From Pedococcus aerophilus (GTDB lineage: Bacteria > Actinomycetota > Actinomycetes > Actinomycetales > Dermatophilaceae): a DNA stretch of 64,000 bases. The position numbers were made by a program, and so were the translations under genes. The notes beneath the pieces were generated by a model. The model did no database searches. It saw only the letters and a list, made by a program, of their open reading frames with translations, and was not told the DNA's origin. This document shows, piece after piece, positions 42,106 through 51,220 of this stretch (its first letter is position 1; the number at the start of each line of letters is the position of its first letter). The DNA lies in the NCBI RefSeq assembly GCF_039532215.1, contig NZ_BAAARN010000003.1, positions 450,485-514,484 on the forward strand, in the 5' to 3' direction.

Positions 42106-44568
42106 CTACTTGGTGGTGAGGCGGACCCGGAAGTCGGCGCTGGTGCCCTCACCCGACACGGTGACACCGAGGGCGGAGAGGCTGGCCAGGTCGGCGACGT
42201 CCTTGGGGTCCATGTCGTCCTTGAACTCCGAGACCAGTCCGGCGATGTCGATGTAGACGACCGCGCGGGCGTCCTCGACGTCGTGGACGGCGTCCTGGAA
42301 GCCGGGCATCGTGCCGAGGCCGGATCCGGTGACGATCTCTTGGCCGTACTCGTCGGAGGTGGCGAGGACACTGCGTCCCGGTGACGGCAGCAGCGTGAGC
42401 TTCTCGCCCCCGAAGGCCTGCCCGGACGTCGCCAGCTTGCCGAGCACGACCTGGTCGCCGTTGCCGACGAGGGCGGCCTTCAGCTGACCGTTGCGCTCCT
42501 CCACGCCACCGAGGACGAGGGTGAGCTGGCTGCCCAGCGCTGCATACAGGTCCTCGGGCAGCGAGATGCCGAGGAGTCGTTCGGCCGCGGCCAGCGGACA
42601 CTCGGATGGTGCGGCGGCTGCTGCACCCTTCGTGGCGCTGGCCCGGCCCTGCGCCGGGACTGAGCCCGAACCGGTGGCCCGGCTGATCTCCGGCCAGGCG
42701 GCGCGCAGCTGGGCGCCGCCGTTGGCGATGCTCACGGCGGCCAGGGAGTTCCACGGCAGCGACGTCACGCCGGTGACGTGCTCCTTGCCGACGAACGAAG
42801 CCTTGGCACCGTTGGTGTGGCCGGCGAGCTCAAGGTGCGGCCCGTCGAAGCGCAGCGCGATCGCAGTGCGACCGGTGTCGGCGAGGCCGTCGCCGGGCGA
42901 GCCGCCCTCTGCCCCGGGGAGGTCGGCGGTGGCGCTGGTCAGGCCTTCGAGGACGTCGCCGGAGAAGAGCGGCAGGGAGCCGACGAGCTCGGCTGCCTTC
43001 GCCGAGTCGACCCAGCCGGCGACGATCCCGTCCTCGCCGAGGTCGCCCATGTCCTGGCGGAAGGTCGCGGCCTCGGCCAGCGAACCCCGGGCGGTCGCAG
43101 TGAGGACGGCGTCGAGGGCGCTGCCGTCCTTGCCCCGGGTGCAGACCGCGAAGTCCTGCACGACCTGGCAGGTGCCGCCGAGTGCGGTGGCGACCTTCGG
43201 CAGGTGCGTGCGCGCGGCACCGGGGTCCTCGACGGCCAGTGCCAGGACGGCGACGGGCTCGTCCTGGGTCGTGGCTCCGGGCACGATGCCGAGCGCGATC
43301 CGCTGGCCGATCCACGGCGCGACGTCGGCGCGGTAGTCCACGCCGGCGAGCTGCCCTTCGGCCTGGAGTGCGGTGAAGGCGACCTCGCGCAGGTCCGACG
43401 TCTCGCTGACCTTGTCACGAGCCTGCGGGAAGGCGCGCAGGAAGCGGACGGCGTCGACCTTCTGCCCGGCGGAGGGGTTCAGGTCCACCTTGACGAAGGC
43501 CACCGTGGTCGAGGGCAGCGCGGTCTCGGGCTGTGGGCCACCCCCACCGAGGGCCGACCACACGAAGGTCCCGCCCGCGCCAGCGGCGACGATGGCGAGC
43601 AGGCCGCCCACGAGGGCGACGTTCCGACCACGTCGCCAGCGCGCCACCTTGGCGCTGGCCATGTTTGCGCGCAGGTCGACGGCGAACTCATCGCGATCGG
43701 CGGCGGTCAGCGCCTGGACTGGAGCGAGTTGGTCAGCCGGCAGCAGGGTGCTCCCGCTGCTCGGGGCCGGGGCCCCGACGAAGAGGGAGCCGGTCGCAGC
43801 GTGCTGGTCGGGCGACGCGAAGATCGATCCCGGTGCCGCCTGGTGACCGGGCCTGCTGGGCACGGCTGCCGCGGTCGTCCCGACCCCGGCAGCCGGGACA
43901 CCGGCGTCAGGGGGGCCGTCGGAGTCGCCGAGGCCGCCGAGGACCGCGATGTCCGAGGCCGCGACCCCCTCGGCGTCGACGCCGAGGTTGACGACGCGGC
44001 GGTCGGGGTCGTCGGCGGTGAGGTCGATGGTCATGGACCCCTCGGCGGCGACGCCGAGGTTGACGACGCGGCGGTCGGGGTCGTCGGCGGTGAGGTCGAT
44101 GGTCATGGACCCCTCGGCCGCTGCGCCGAGGTCGACCGTGCGACGGTCTGTCAGCTGCGCCCGTCCTGGTCCACGTCCGGCAGCTGTCCCCGGGCCGGCA
44201 GAGCCGTCAGACCCAGCCGACCCGGCGGGTTCGACGGCACCGACGGCACCGGCAGATCCCGACCCAGGCAGCGAGAAGATGAACGGCTCGACGGCTGCTC
44301 CGGCGAGGTACTGGTCCTGGTAGGCCGAAGGACGGTAGCCGCCGGGCAGGGAGGAGCTCGTGGTCCGGGCCGCCTCGCGGGCAGCCTCCTCGGCCGCCTG
44401 CCCCGGCCACAGCTCGGGACCAGGGCGGGCTGACCCCGAGAGGGTCTGCGCCAACCGGAGCGACCGCAGGGACGACGAGGACGGGGCAGAACGCTGCGAC
44501 AGCTGGAGGCGAGGACGCGCCGATCGCGGCGCAGACTCGCGGCCCGACTCAGACATCCATGCCCCCAT
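42106..44568 (-). CDS. DUF3352 domain protein, membrane-anchored
   Basis: The product has about 820 residues from the ATG at 44568 (44556 is an alternative). The N-terminal 310 residues are a low-complexity cytoplasmic region with a tandem 24-residue repeat. A single membrane helix follows at about 315-335 (VALVGGLLAIVAAGAGGTFVW), and the extracytoplasmic C-terminal part matches DUF3352 (ALPSTTVAFVKVDLNPS, then paired beta-repeat segments). The function is unknown. On the minus strand it follows the rplI operon after a terminator and has its own -10 TATGCT at 44609. Confidence 0.75.
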   Translation of the reverse strand: MGAWMSESGRESAPRSARPRLQLSQRSAPSSSSLRSLRLAQTLSGSARPGPELWPGQAAEEAAREAARTTSSSLPGGYRPSAYQDQYLAGAAVEPFIFSLPGSGSAGAVGAVEPAGSAGSDGSAGPGTAAGRGPGRAQLTDRRTVDLGAAAEGSMTIDLTADDPDRRVVNLGVAAEGSMTIDLTADDPDRRVVNLGVDAEGVAASDIAVLGGLGDSDGPPDAGVPAAGVGTTAAAVPSRPGHQAAPGSIFASPDQHAATGSLFVGAPAPSSGSTLLPADQLAPVQALTAADRDEFAVDLRANMASAKVARWRRGRNVALVGGLLAIVAAGAGGTFVWSALGGGGPQPETALPSTTVAFVKVDLNPSAGQKVDAVRFLRAFPQARDKVSETSDLREVAFTALQAEGQLAGVDYRADVAPWIGQRIALGIVPGATTQDEPVAVLALAVEDPGAARTHLPKVATALGGTCQVVQDFAVCTRGKDGSALDAVLTATARGSLAEAATFRQDMGDLGEDGIVAGWVDSAKAAELVGSLPLFSGDVLEGLTSATADLPGAEGGSPGDGLADTGRTAIALRFDGPHLELAGHTNGAKASFVGKEHVTGVTSLPWNSLAAVSIANGGAQLRAAWPEISRATGSGSVPAQGRASATKGAAAAAPSECPLAAAERLLGISLPEDLYAALGSQLTLVLGGVEERNGQLKAALVGNGDQVVLGKLATSGQAFGGEKLTLLPSPGRSVLATSDEYGQEIVTGSGLGTMPGFQDAVHDVEDARAVVYIDIAGLVSEFKDDMDPKDVADLASLSALGVTVSGEGTSADFRVRLTTK
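43981..44124. repeat. 72-bp tandem duplication within the DUF3352 gene
   Basis: Two nearly identical 72-bp copies begin at 43981 and 44053, each coding for the 24 residues around AEGSMTIDLTADDPDRRVVN. Degenerate copies flank them. It is a recent in-frame duplication in the low-complexity cytoplasmic region. Confidence 0.9.
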
Positions 44569-44613
44569 ACCCAGATCCACTCCGCCCCACGCGGCTGTCC
44601 CGAAGCATAGGAA

Positions 44614-44646
44614 GGGCCCGGTCCCCCACAGGGGGGAACCGGGCCT
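44614..44646 (-). terminator. Terminator of the rpsF-ssb-rpsR-rplI operon
   Basis: GGGCCCGGT-CCCCC (44614-44627) pairs with GGGGG-(GA)-ACCGGGCC (44631-44645) with a 1-2 nt bulge. It lies 20 bp after the rplI stop and before the promoter of the DUF3352 gene. Confidence 0.75.
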
Positions 44647-44665
44647 CAACCAGCCGAACGGTGGA

Positions 44666-45112
44666 TCAGCCGGCCACGACGTCCAGCTTGAGCTTGGCCT
44701 GCACCTCGGGGTGCAGACGCACGAGTGCCTCGTGCGTGCCGACCAGCTTGATCGGGGTGCCGATCTCGATCTTGCGACGGTCCAGCTCCGGGCCGCCGGC
44801 AGCCTTGACGGCCGCCGCGATGTCGGTGGTGGACACGGCGCCGAACAGGCGACCGCCGGTGCCCGCGTGGGCGACGACCTTGACGGCCTTGTTCTCGAGG
44901 TTGCCCTTGATCGACTTGGCCTCCTCGAGCGTCTTCACGGCGCGGACCTCACGGCCCTTGCTGATCGCGTCGACCTGCTTCTGCCCACCCTTGGTCCACG
45001 CGGTGGCCAGGCCACGGCGGAACAGGAAGTTGCGGGCGTAACCGTCCTTGACGTCGACGATGTCGCCAGGGTTGCCGAGGCTCGAGACCTCGTGCGTCAG
45101 GATGACCTTCAT
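44666..45112 (-). CDS. rplI: 50S ribosomal protein L9
   Basis: The 148-residue protein begins [17 protein letters not shown] and has the L9 N-terminal motif [14 protein letters not shown], the long connecting helix and the C-terminal domain ending in [23 protein letters not shown] lies before the ATG. It is the last gene of the operon, 22 bp after rpsR. Confidence 0.97.
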   Translation of the reverse strand: MKVILTHEVSSLGNPGDIVDVKDGYARNFLFRRGLATAWTKGGQKQVDAISKGREVRAVKTLEEAKSIKGNLENKAVKVVAHAGTGGRLFGAVSTTDIAAAVKAAGGPELDRRKIEIGTPIKLVGTHEALVRLHPEVQAKLKLDVVAG

Positions 45113-45134
45113 TTCAGTTCCTTCCTGGCCCGGC

Positions 45135-45371
45135 TCAGCGGGACGAGCTGGAGTAGGGCAGCAGCGCCATCTCGCGGGCGTTCTTGACCGCGGTGGCGAT
45201 GAGCCGCTGCTCCTGGACAGACACACCGGTCACCCGGCGAGCGCGGATCTTGCCGCGGTCGGAGATGAACTTGCGCAGCAGCGCGGTGTCCTTGTAGTCG
45301 ATGTTCTCGACCTTCGCCGCCTTCAGCGGGTTGGCCTTCTTCTTGGGCTTGCGCACAACGGGCTTGGCCAT
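45135..45371 (-). CDS. rpsR: 30S ribosomal protein S18
   Basis: The 78-residue protein reads [20 protein letters not shown] and contains [25 protein letters not shown], invariant in S18. It has no cysteines. It binds S6 in the ribosome. It is third in the operon rpsF-ssb-rpsR-rplI. Confidence 0.97.
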   Translation of the reverse strand: MAKPVVRKPKKKANPLKAAKVENIDYKDTALLRKFISDRGKIRARRVTGVSVQEQRLIATAVKNAREMALLPYSSSSR

Positions 45372-45481
45372 CGTGGTGCTCTCCTTCTGCGAAGTGTCTT
45401 CGCGGATGAGCCCTGGTCTCCCAGGGATGGTGTTCTTCGAGTTGGTCCTGCCCTGCCGAGGTCAGTCGGCGAGGCAGTGGT

Positions 45482-45532
45482 GGGTATGGCGCGTGGTGAG
45501 CTCCGTGCGGAGCCCGCCCGGGCTCCATACCC
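45482..45532. promoter_or_regulatory. Overlapping hairpins in the ssb-rpsR spacer
   Basis: An outer 8-bp inverted repeat GGGTATGG (45482-45489) / CCATACCC (45525-45532) encloses two mutually exclusive hairpins sharing GGAGC: GCTCC-GTGC-GGAGC (45500-45513) and GGAGCCC-GCCC-GGGCTCC (45509-45526). The spacer is 196 bp, long for this operon. It may attenuate or process the transcript. Confidence 0.5.
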
Positions 45533-45567
45533 GAGTGATCCGAACCAGACCGGTCAGTGGTGCCCGA

Positions 45568-46107
45568 TCAGAACGGGGGCTCGTCGTAGGACGGCGCGCC
45601 GCCGCCCCAGCCGCCACCCTGGGGGGCTGCCTGCGGGGCGGACTGCTGGCCACCGGACGGGCCGGTCGCCCACGGGTCCTCCTGCTGACCGCCGCCACCC
45701 TGGTTGCCGCCGCCGGAGAAGCCTCCGCCGCCGCCACCGCCACGCTGGGTGCGGTTGACCTTGGCCGTCGCGTACCGCAGCGAGGGGCCGACCTCGTCGA
45801 CCTCCATCTCGACGACGGTGCGCTTCTCGCCTTCCTTGGTCTCGTAGGAACGAGACTTCAGGCGGCCGGAGACGATGACGCGCGTGCCCCGCTGGAGGGA
45901 CTCGGCCACGTTCTCGGCGGCGTCGCGCCACACCGAGCAGCGCATGAACAGCGTTTCGCCGTCCTTCCACTCGTTGGACTGCCGGTCGAACTGCCGCGGC
46001 GTGGAGGCCACGGTGAAGTTCGCGACGGCAGCACCCGAGGGGGTGAAGCGCAGCTCGGGGTCACCGGTGATGTTGCCGATGACGGTGATGATCGTGTCGC
46101 CAGCCAT
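45568..46107 (-). CDS. ssb: Single-stranded DNA-binding protein
   Basis: The 179-residue protein has the OB-fold N-terminus ([24 protein letters not shown]), a Gly-rich disordered linker and the acidic tail ending DEPPF, through which SSB recruits replication and repair partners. It is second in the operon after rpsF, as in most bacteria. Confidence 0.97.
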   Translation of the reverse strand: MAGDTIITVIGNITGDPELRFTPSGAAVANFTVASTPRQFDRQSNEWKDGETLFMRCSVWRDAAENVAESLQRGTRVIVSGRLKSRSYETKEGEKRTVVEMEVDEVGPSLRYATAKVNRTQRGGGGGGGFSGGGNQGGGGQQEDPWATGPSGGQQSAPQAAPQGGGWGGGAPSYDEPPF

Positions 46108-46174
46108 GGAGCGAGTCCCCTGTTCGGTAGGTCAGGTCTGGTGGAGCAGGTGGTGCAGGTTCAGATCGTGCGGC

Positions 46175-46462
46175 TCAGGCGCCGGGGCGCAGGAGCTTGG
46201 TGCGCATGACCGACTCGTTGAGGCCGAGCTGGCGGTCCAGCTCCTTGGCCGTGGCCGGCTCCGCGGTGAAGTTGACGACGGCGTAGATGCCCTCGGCCTT
46301 CTTCTTGATCTCGAACGCCAGGCGACGACGGCCCCAGATGTCGATGTTGTCGACGGTGCCCTTGTCCTTGGTGATCACGGTGAGGAACTTGTCGAGCGAG
46401 GGAGCGACGGTGCGGTCGTCCAGCTCGGGGTCGAGGATGACCATGAGTTCGTACTGACGCAT
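46175..46462 (-). CDS. rpsF: 30S ribosomal protein S6
   Basis: The 95-residue protein starts [19 protein letters not shown] and contains [28 protein letters not shown] lies 12 nt before the ATG. It is first in the operon, with a 105-nt leader carrying a hairpin. Confidence 0.96.
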   Translation of the reverse strand: MRQYELMVILDPELDDRTVAPSLDKFLTVITKDKGTVDNIDIWGRRRLAFEIKKKAEGIYAVVNFTAEPATAKELDRQLGLNESVMRTKLLRPGA

Positions 46463-46492
46463 GCTGATAACCCGCCTCCTTTGGTCTGTGCG

Positions 46493-46511
46493 GTCACGGT
46501 CTCTCCGTGAC
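46493..46511 (-). promoter_or_regulatory. Leader hairpin of the rpsF operon
   Basis: GTCACGG (46493-46499) and CCGTGAC (46505-46511) form a 7-bp stem with a 5-nt loop, in the leader just upstream of the rpsF ribosome-binding site. S6:S18 autoregulatory leaders exist in many bacteria; whether this hairpin is one cannot be told here. Confidence 0.45.
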
Positions 46512-46574
46512 AGGAGGGTTGCAGTGCGATCCCCCTTGGACTCACCAGTCGGCGGGCCTCGGGGGAACTGGACA

Positions 46575-46580
46575 AGAGTA
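46575..46580 (-). promoter_or_regulatory. -10 box of the rpsF operon
   Basis: TACTCT on the minus strand, about 113 nt before the rpsF start, is the best -10 candidate. The -35 is not clear. Confidence 0.45.
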
Positions 46581-46608
46581 CCGGGACCGGGCGACAACAC
46601 CGAATCAC

Positions 46609-46617
46609 TTGTCCACA
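46609..46617 (+). promoter_or_regulatory. DnaA box upstream of the ssb operon
   Basis: TTGTCCACA, a perfect actinobacterial DnaA box, lies about 29 bp upstream of the -10 of the rpsF-ssb operon. With the sites upstream of dnaB it suggests DnaA control of replication genes. Confidence 0.55.
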
Positions 46618-46640
46618 GGCCGCCCGCCGACCCCTCGAGG

Positions 46641-48092
46641 TCAGGCGAGGCGGACGAGGAACCGGTCGTCCGCCCCCGCGAACTCACCCTCGAGCTCGTC
46701 GACCTCCGACTCAGCCTCACCAGCCTCGGCCTCAGCCGACGTCTTTGAGGGATCCGACGTGTCAGGGTCCGCCGGATCCCTCAAAGACCCGGGTATGGCG
46801 CGGGGCTCGGGGGTGAGCCCGGGTGCGGGGCTGGCGGCGGGGCGGGCGGCGGCGGTGCGCCAGACGCGCCACACGAGCCAGGCCACGCCGAGCACGCGCA
46901 GGACGAGGAACACGGCATACCACCCGCCGGGCAGGCCACGGTCGGGCGTGGACAGGCCCGCGACGTAGAGCCAGACCGCGACGAAGTGCAGCGCCTCGGC
47001 ACCTGCCCAGAGGAGGTGGTCGCGCCAGCGCACGCCGCACAGCGCGACGAGCGGGACCAGCCACAGCGAGGACTGCACCGGGAACGCCTTGCCCGACAGC
47101 AGCGCCAACGCGACCAGCACGAGCGCTACCTCGGCCAAGGTCGGCCGGCGGTCGGTGCTCAGAGCGAAGACGGCACCGGCGGCGAGCGCCAGCACCAGCG
47201 CGACGAGGGCTGCGAGGGTGGTCGCGGTCGTCGGGAGCTGCGCGCCGAGCAGCTGCGGGAGCATCCAGACCGAGCCGAGACCGGCGGCGCTGTCCCACCA
47301 GACCTGGGTCGAGCGCAGGATCGCCGAGGGGTGACCGACGAGGAACGGCAGCAGCACCACGGCCACGGCACCTGCGGCACCGAGCAGGGTCCGCCCGACG
47401 ACGGCGAGGCGGCCTGTGCGCAGGCCGAGCAGGACCAGGGCCAGCAGCACGAGGAGGGGGTAGGTGCGCGCGGTGACCGCCAGGCCGAGGAACACCCCGG
47501 CTGCCACCGGGTGGCGCCTGCTCCACGCCCAGATGCCTGCGCTGACCAGCGCGACCCCGAACAGGTCGGAGGACACCAGGGCGGCCAGGAGCAGCACCGG
47601 GCTGAGGGCGATGTGGACCGCGAGGTCGGCGCGGCGCGGGCGTGAGGCGGCCGTCAGGGCGACGACCACGATGGCGAGGACGGTGCCGAACAGCGCCCAC
47701 AGCGCGAAGTACCAACGGGTCTGGTCGAGGAAGGCGCCGTCCGGGACGAGCCCGCCGAGCCAGGCCATCGCCGACCCGGTGAGCACCGGGTGGTCGGCGC
47801 GAGCCCCTTCGCCGCCGACGTAGGAGGCCAGTCCTTGGTCGAGGTTGCCGAGCTGGTACTGAGCCGGCAGGTCAGAGAAGCACGCGTGCCAGAACTGGTC
47901 GGAGCCGACCCAGCCCTTCTGGATGCAGTGGGCGCGCTCGAGCACCGACAGCGCCATCGTCGCCGACACCGCGACGAGCAGCGGCACCACGGTCGCCAGC
48001 CACGAGTTCGCCCGCGCCGAGGCGTGACGGCCGAGCGGCCCACCGGCAACAGCCAGCGAGCCACTCGGCAGCAGGTCCCGCCCCGAGGTCAC
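46641..48092 (-). CDS. GT87-family (polyprenyl-phosphate mannosyltransferase-like) membrane protein
   Basis: The 483-residue protein has about ten predicted membrane helices and a GT-C layout, with [17 protein letters not shown] in the first extracytoplasmic loop carrying the acidic residues expected of the active site. GT87 members add mannose or arabinose units from lipid-linked donors outside the membrane. The GTG start at 48092 overlaps the penicillin-binding protein stop by 4 bp, so it is coupled to cell wall synthesis. The C-terminal 90 residues are charged and cytoplasmic and hold an inverted repeat at DNA level. Confidence 0.75.
   Translation of the reverse strand: MTSGRDLLPSGSLAVAGGPLGRHASARANSWLATVVPLLVAVSATMALSVLERAHCIQKGWVGSDQFWHACFSDLPAQYQLGNLDQGLASYVGGEGARADHPVLTGSAMAWLGGLVPDGAFLDQTRWYFALWALFGTVLAIVVVALTAASRPRRADLAVHIALSPVLLLAALVSSDLFGVALVSAGIWAWSRRHPVAAGVFLGLAVTARTYPLLVLLALVLLGLRTGRLAVVGRTLLGAAGAVAVVLLPFLVGHPSAILRSTQVWWDSAAGLGSVWMLPQLLGAQLPTTATTLAALVALVLALAAGAVFALSTDRRPTLAEVALVLVALALLSGKAFPVQSSLWLVPLVALCGVRWRDHLLWAGAEALHFVAVWLYVAGLSTPDRGLPGGWYAVFLVLRVLGVAWLVWRVWRTAAARPAASPAPGLTPEPRAIPGSLRDPADPDTSDPSKTSAEAEAGEAESEVDELEGEFAGADDRFLVRLA
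46741..46788. repeat. 16-bp perfect inverted repeat inside the GT87 gene
   Basis: GTCTTTGAGGGATCCG (46741-46756) is repeated in inverse at 46773-46788 around a 16-nt loop, about 100 nt before the stop codon. It codes for the acidic tail. A strong RNA hairpin within a coding tail is unusual. Confidence 0.85.
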
Positions 48093-50287
48093 GGTGAGGT
48101 GGTCGGTGAGCTCTGCGCCCCACCCGGGAGCAGCGTGATCGTGCCGCTGCTCGTCGGGCTCGGCGGCCGGGGGCTGTTCTTCGTCTTCGTCGACGAGGTC
48201 GGGGCCGGGGGCTCCGAGGTGGTCGTCGTCGGAGGACGCGTCGTGGTCGTGGTCGTGGTCGTCGTCGTGGTGGTGGTCGACGAGGACGAGGACGAGCTCG
48301 ACGAGCTGGTGGACGGCGGCGGCGTGTAGACCTCGTCGTCACCGACTCCCGAGCGCTCCGGGAACTGCAGGACCTGCTGGCCCTTGAGCGCCACCTGCAT
48401 GTAGTCGGTCCAGATCTTCACCGGGACCGTGCCACCGGTGAGCTCGCCGAAGCCGGGCAGGTTGCTCATCGACTTGGTGCCGTCACCCTTGTAGATGCCG
48501 ACCGCGGTCGCGAGCTGGGGGGTGAACCCGTCGAACCACGCCGCCTTGTTGTCGGTGGTCGAACCGGTCTTGCCGGCGGCAGGACGGCTCAGGCCCTGGG
48601 CGAACGAGCCGCTGCCCCGCTGGACGACCTGGGTCATCGCGTCGATCGCGTCGGCGGTGACCTTCTTGTCGAAGGCCGCCTTCTTGACGACCTTGGCCTT
48701 GTAGTTGAGGTTGCCGGGGCCGCCCTTGACGGACTTGATGAAGTACGGCGTCACGCGCGTGCCGTTGGAGGCGATCGTCGCGTAGGCGTTGGCCATGTCG
48801 CGGACGTTCACGGTGTCGGTGCCGAGGACGTTGGCCGGGTTGCTGCCCAGGCCCTTGGTCGGCAGGCCGGCGGCGACGGCCGCGGCCTTGGTCTTGTCGG
48901 CGCCGACCTCGATGTTGAGCTGGGCGTAGACGGTGTTGATCGAGTTGGCCGTGGCCGTGCGCAGGTCGACGTTGCCGAAGCTCTCGAACCCGAAGTTGGT
49001 CACCTTGCCGTTGTCGTTGCCCTCACCCTCGAACTCCTTGAAGTACTGCGGGCTGCGGCCGTCGAACCGGGTCTTGGTGCTGATGTCGTCGTTGAGGGCG
49101 GCCAGCAGCGTGAACACCTTGAAGGTCGACCCGGCCTGCAGCTTGGCGTCCGTGGCCGTGTTGAACTGCTCCTTGGCGTAGTCGGCGCCGCCGTACATCG
49201 CCACGATCGCGCCGTCGCCGGGCTTGATCGAGGTGAGTCCGACGTGCAGGTCCTTGCCGGCCGCACCCTCGGGCATCCGCGCCTTGACGGCGTCGACGGC
49301 GGCCTTCTGGGCGCGGGCGTCGATGGTGCTGACGATCTTGTAGCCACCGCGGTCGATGTCGGCGTCGCTCAGCTTGAGCTTGCTGCGCAGCTCGGCCTTG
49401 ACCTGCTGGGTGAGGTAGCCGGTGGTGCCGCTGGCACCCTTGTCGGGCGAGTACTTCACGACCTTGGGGAAGGTCGCCTTGGCCCGCTCGTCGGCGGTGA
49501 GGTAGCCCTGGGACACCATCCCGTCCATGACGTAGACCCAGCGCTCCTTGGCGTTCTTGGTCTGCTCGGCGCCGAGGCCCGGGTCGTAGAAGGACGGGCC
49601 GCGGATCACCGAGGCCAGGAGCGCACCCTCGGAGGCGTTGAGCTTGGAGACGTCCTTGTTGAAGTAGGCCTTCGCCGCCGTCTGGACGCCGTACGCACCG
49701 CGCCCGTAGTAGATGGTGTTGAGGTAGTCCGCGAGGATCTGGTCCTTGGACTTCTGCTTCGCGATCTTGATGGAGATCACGATCTCCTTGCCCTTGCGGG
49801 TCAGGGTCTGGTCCTGGGTGAGGAAGTAGTTCTTCACGTACTGCTGGGTGATCGTCGAGCCACCCTGGGTCGCCCCACCGCGCAGGCCGACCCAGACCGC
49901 GCGGGCGATGCCGGTCGGGCTGATGCCGGAGTTCTTGTAGAACGTGCGGTCCTCGGCGGCGAGGTGGGCCTCGCGCACGACGGTCGGGATCTTGGGCAGC
50001 TCCACCGACTCGCGGTTGACCTCACTGATCCGGTCGAGCTCGGTCTTGCCGTCGGCGTAGTAGATGACCGAGGCCTGCGCGCTGGCGAGGTCGTTGGGCT
50101 CGGGGGTGTCGATCAGCGCGTAGGCGGTGAAGAACCCCGCGAGGGCCAGGACGAACCCGGCGAGCGCCGCGATGCCGAGGCGCCTGGCCCACACCTTCGT
50201 GCGGCTGCCCGCAGGCTTGGCGCCCTTCGCTCGGCGGCCACTGCTCGCCTTGGCCTGGGCTCGCGTCTTCGGACGTGAGGAACTCAT
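48089..50287 (-). CDS. Class A penicillin-binding protein (transglycosylase/transpeptidase)
   Basis: The 732-residue bifunctional enzyme polymerises and cross-links peptidoglycan. A basic N-terminal tail and one membrane helix (about 34-56) precede the GT51 domain with AEDRTFYKNSG (catalytic Glu), GGSTITQQYVKN and RKGKEIVISIK. The transpeptidase domain has STFK (SxxK), SIN (SxN) and KTGST (KTG). The tail is low-complexity: ten Ser then thirteen Thr residues and Pro/Thr stretches. The ATG at 50287 is chosen by the family N-terminus. It is coupled to the GT87 gene. Confidence 0.93.
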   Translation of the reverse strand: MSSSRPKTRAQAKASSGRRAKGAKPAGSRTKVWARRLGIAALAGFVLALAGFFTAYALIDTPEPNDLASAQASVIYYADGKTELDRISEVNRESVELPKIPTVVREAHLAAEDRTFYKNSGISPTGIARAVWVGLRGGATQGGSTITQQYVKNYFLTQDQTLTRKGKEIVISIKIAKQKSKDQILADYLNTIYYGRGAYGVQTAAKAYFNKDVSKLNASEGALLASVIRGPSFYDPGLGAEQTKNAKERWVYVMDGMVSQGYLTADERAKATFPKVVKYSPDKGASGTTGYLTQQVKAELRSKLKLSDADIDRGGYKIVSTIDARAQKAAVDAVKARMPEGAAGKDLHVGLTSIKPGDGAIVAMYGGADYAKEQFNTATDAKLQAGSTFKVFTLLAALNDDISTKTRFDGRSPQYFKEFEGEGNDNGKVTNFGFESFGNVDLRTATANSINTVYAQLNIEVGADKTKAAAVAAGLPTKGLGSNPANVLGTDTVNVRDMANAYATIASNGTRVTPYFIKSVKGGPGNLNYKAKVVKKAAFDKKVTADAIDAMTQVVQRGSGSFAQGLSRPAAGKTGSTTDNKAAWFDGFTPQLATAVGIYKGDGTKSMSNLPGFGELTGGTVPVKIWTDYMQVALKGQQVLQFPERSGVGDDEVYTPPPSTSSSSSSSSSSTTTTTTTTTTTTTRPPTTTTSEPPAPTSSTKTKNSPRPPSPTSSGTITLLPGGAQSSPTTSP
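48235..48310. repeat. Low-complexity GTC/GAC-rich tract encoding the Ser/Thr tail
   Basis: A run of GTCGTGGTC and GACGAGGAC-type triplets codes on the minus strand for the Ser10-Thr13 tail of the penicillin-binding protein. Strand asymmetry is strong. Length is likely variable between strains through slippage. Confidence 0.85.
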
Positions 50288-50494
50288 GGGACCTTCCGGG
50301 TCGGCATACAACACGGGCTGGGGCGCGCTCGGGGGAGCGCTGCCCCACCCCGACAACTGTCCCTCAGTATGACCGCAGACCTTGGGAATGCCGCATCGGA
50401 ACAGGCGCCAGGGTCATCCGAACGGTCAGCCGAACGGCCAGCAGAACGCCACACGCCCACCCGGCGTCCGGAGCACGGGCACCGCGCGTCGATG

Positions 50495-50552
50495 TATCGA
50501 CTCGATATATCCGGGTGTGTATGGTGGGGTGACAAACTCCGAGTTTGTCACC
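50495..50552. promoter_or_regulatory. PadR-ino1 promoter with 25-bp palindrome
   Basis: TATCGA-C-TCGATA (50495-50507), a -10 TATGGT (50520-50525) and the 25-bp perfect palindrome GGTGACAAACTC-C-GAGTTTGTCACC (50528-50552) are stacked upstream of padR. The large palindrome covers the transcription start and is the probable autoregulatory PadR operator. Confidence 0.8.
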
Positions 50553-50587
50553 TCGGGTCCCGACGAAGAACGCGAAGGAGGGCAGTC

Positions 50588-51217
50588 ATGGCCGCACGTC
50601 GTACCGAGCTGCTCGAGTTCGCCGTCCTCGGGTTGCTGCACGAGTCCCCGCAGCACGGCTACGAGCTGCGCAAGCGCCTCAACGCCGCGCTCGGGCCGTT
50701 CCGTGCACTGTCCTACGGGACCCTCTACCCCTGCCTGCGGTCGCTGCTCGACAAGGGCTGGATCGCCGCGGCGGTCACCGGGCCCGGCGCCACGACGGGT
50801 ACCCCGACCGGCACCACGGGCAGCAAGCGGGCGCGCATCGTCTACGAGCTCACCGCTGACGGCAAGGAGCGGTTCCAGGACCTGCTCCGCGAGGCCGGGC
50901 CGACCGCGTGGGAGGACGACACCTTCGACGTCCACTTCGCCTTCTTCGCCCGCACCGAGGCCGAGGTGCGGCTGCGGATCCTCGAGGGGCGACGCAGCCG
51001 GCTCGAGGAGCGCCTGGAGAACATCCGCGCCGTGTCGGCCAAGAACCGCGAGCGCTTCGACAGCTACACCGCCGAGCTCGAGCGGCACGGCCTGGACTCC
51101 GCCGAGCGCGAGGTCCGCTGGCTCAACGAGCTCATCACCGCCGAGCGCAACCTGCCGGCCCCCAGCAGCACCACCCAGAACGACCAACCGATCACCCCGT
51201 TCAACCACAAGGAGTAA
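50588..51217 (+). CDS. PadR-family transcriptional regulator
   Basis: The 209-residue protein has the PadR winged helix (LLEFAVLGLLHESPQHGYEL, then SYGTLYPCLRSL) with an inserted TG-rich wing loop, and a C-terminal helical dimerisation domain. GAAGGAGGG precedes the ATG. It lies 3 bp upstream of inositol-3-phosphate synthase, a conserved pairing in actinobacteria, and probably controls that gene and itself. An effector is not known. Confidence 0.9.
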   Translation: MAARRTELLEFAVLGLLHESPQHGYELRKRLNAALGPFRALSYGTLYPCLRSLLDKGWIAAAVTGPGATTGTPTGTTGSKRARIVYELTADGKERFQDLLREAGPTAWEDDTFDVHFAFFARTEAEVRLRILEGRRSRLEERLENIRAVSAKNRERFDSYTAELERHGLDSAEREVRWLNELITAERNLPAPSSTTQNDQPITPFNHKE

Positions 51218-51220
51218 TCC

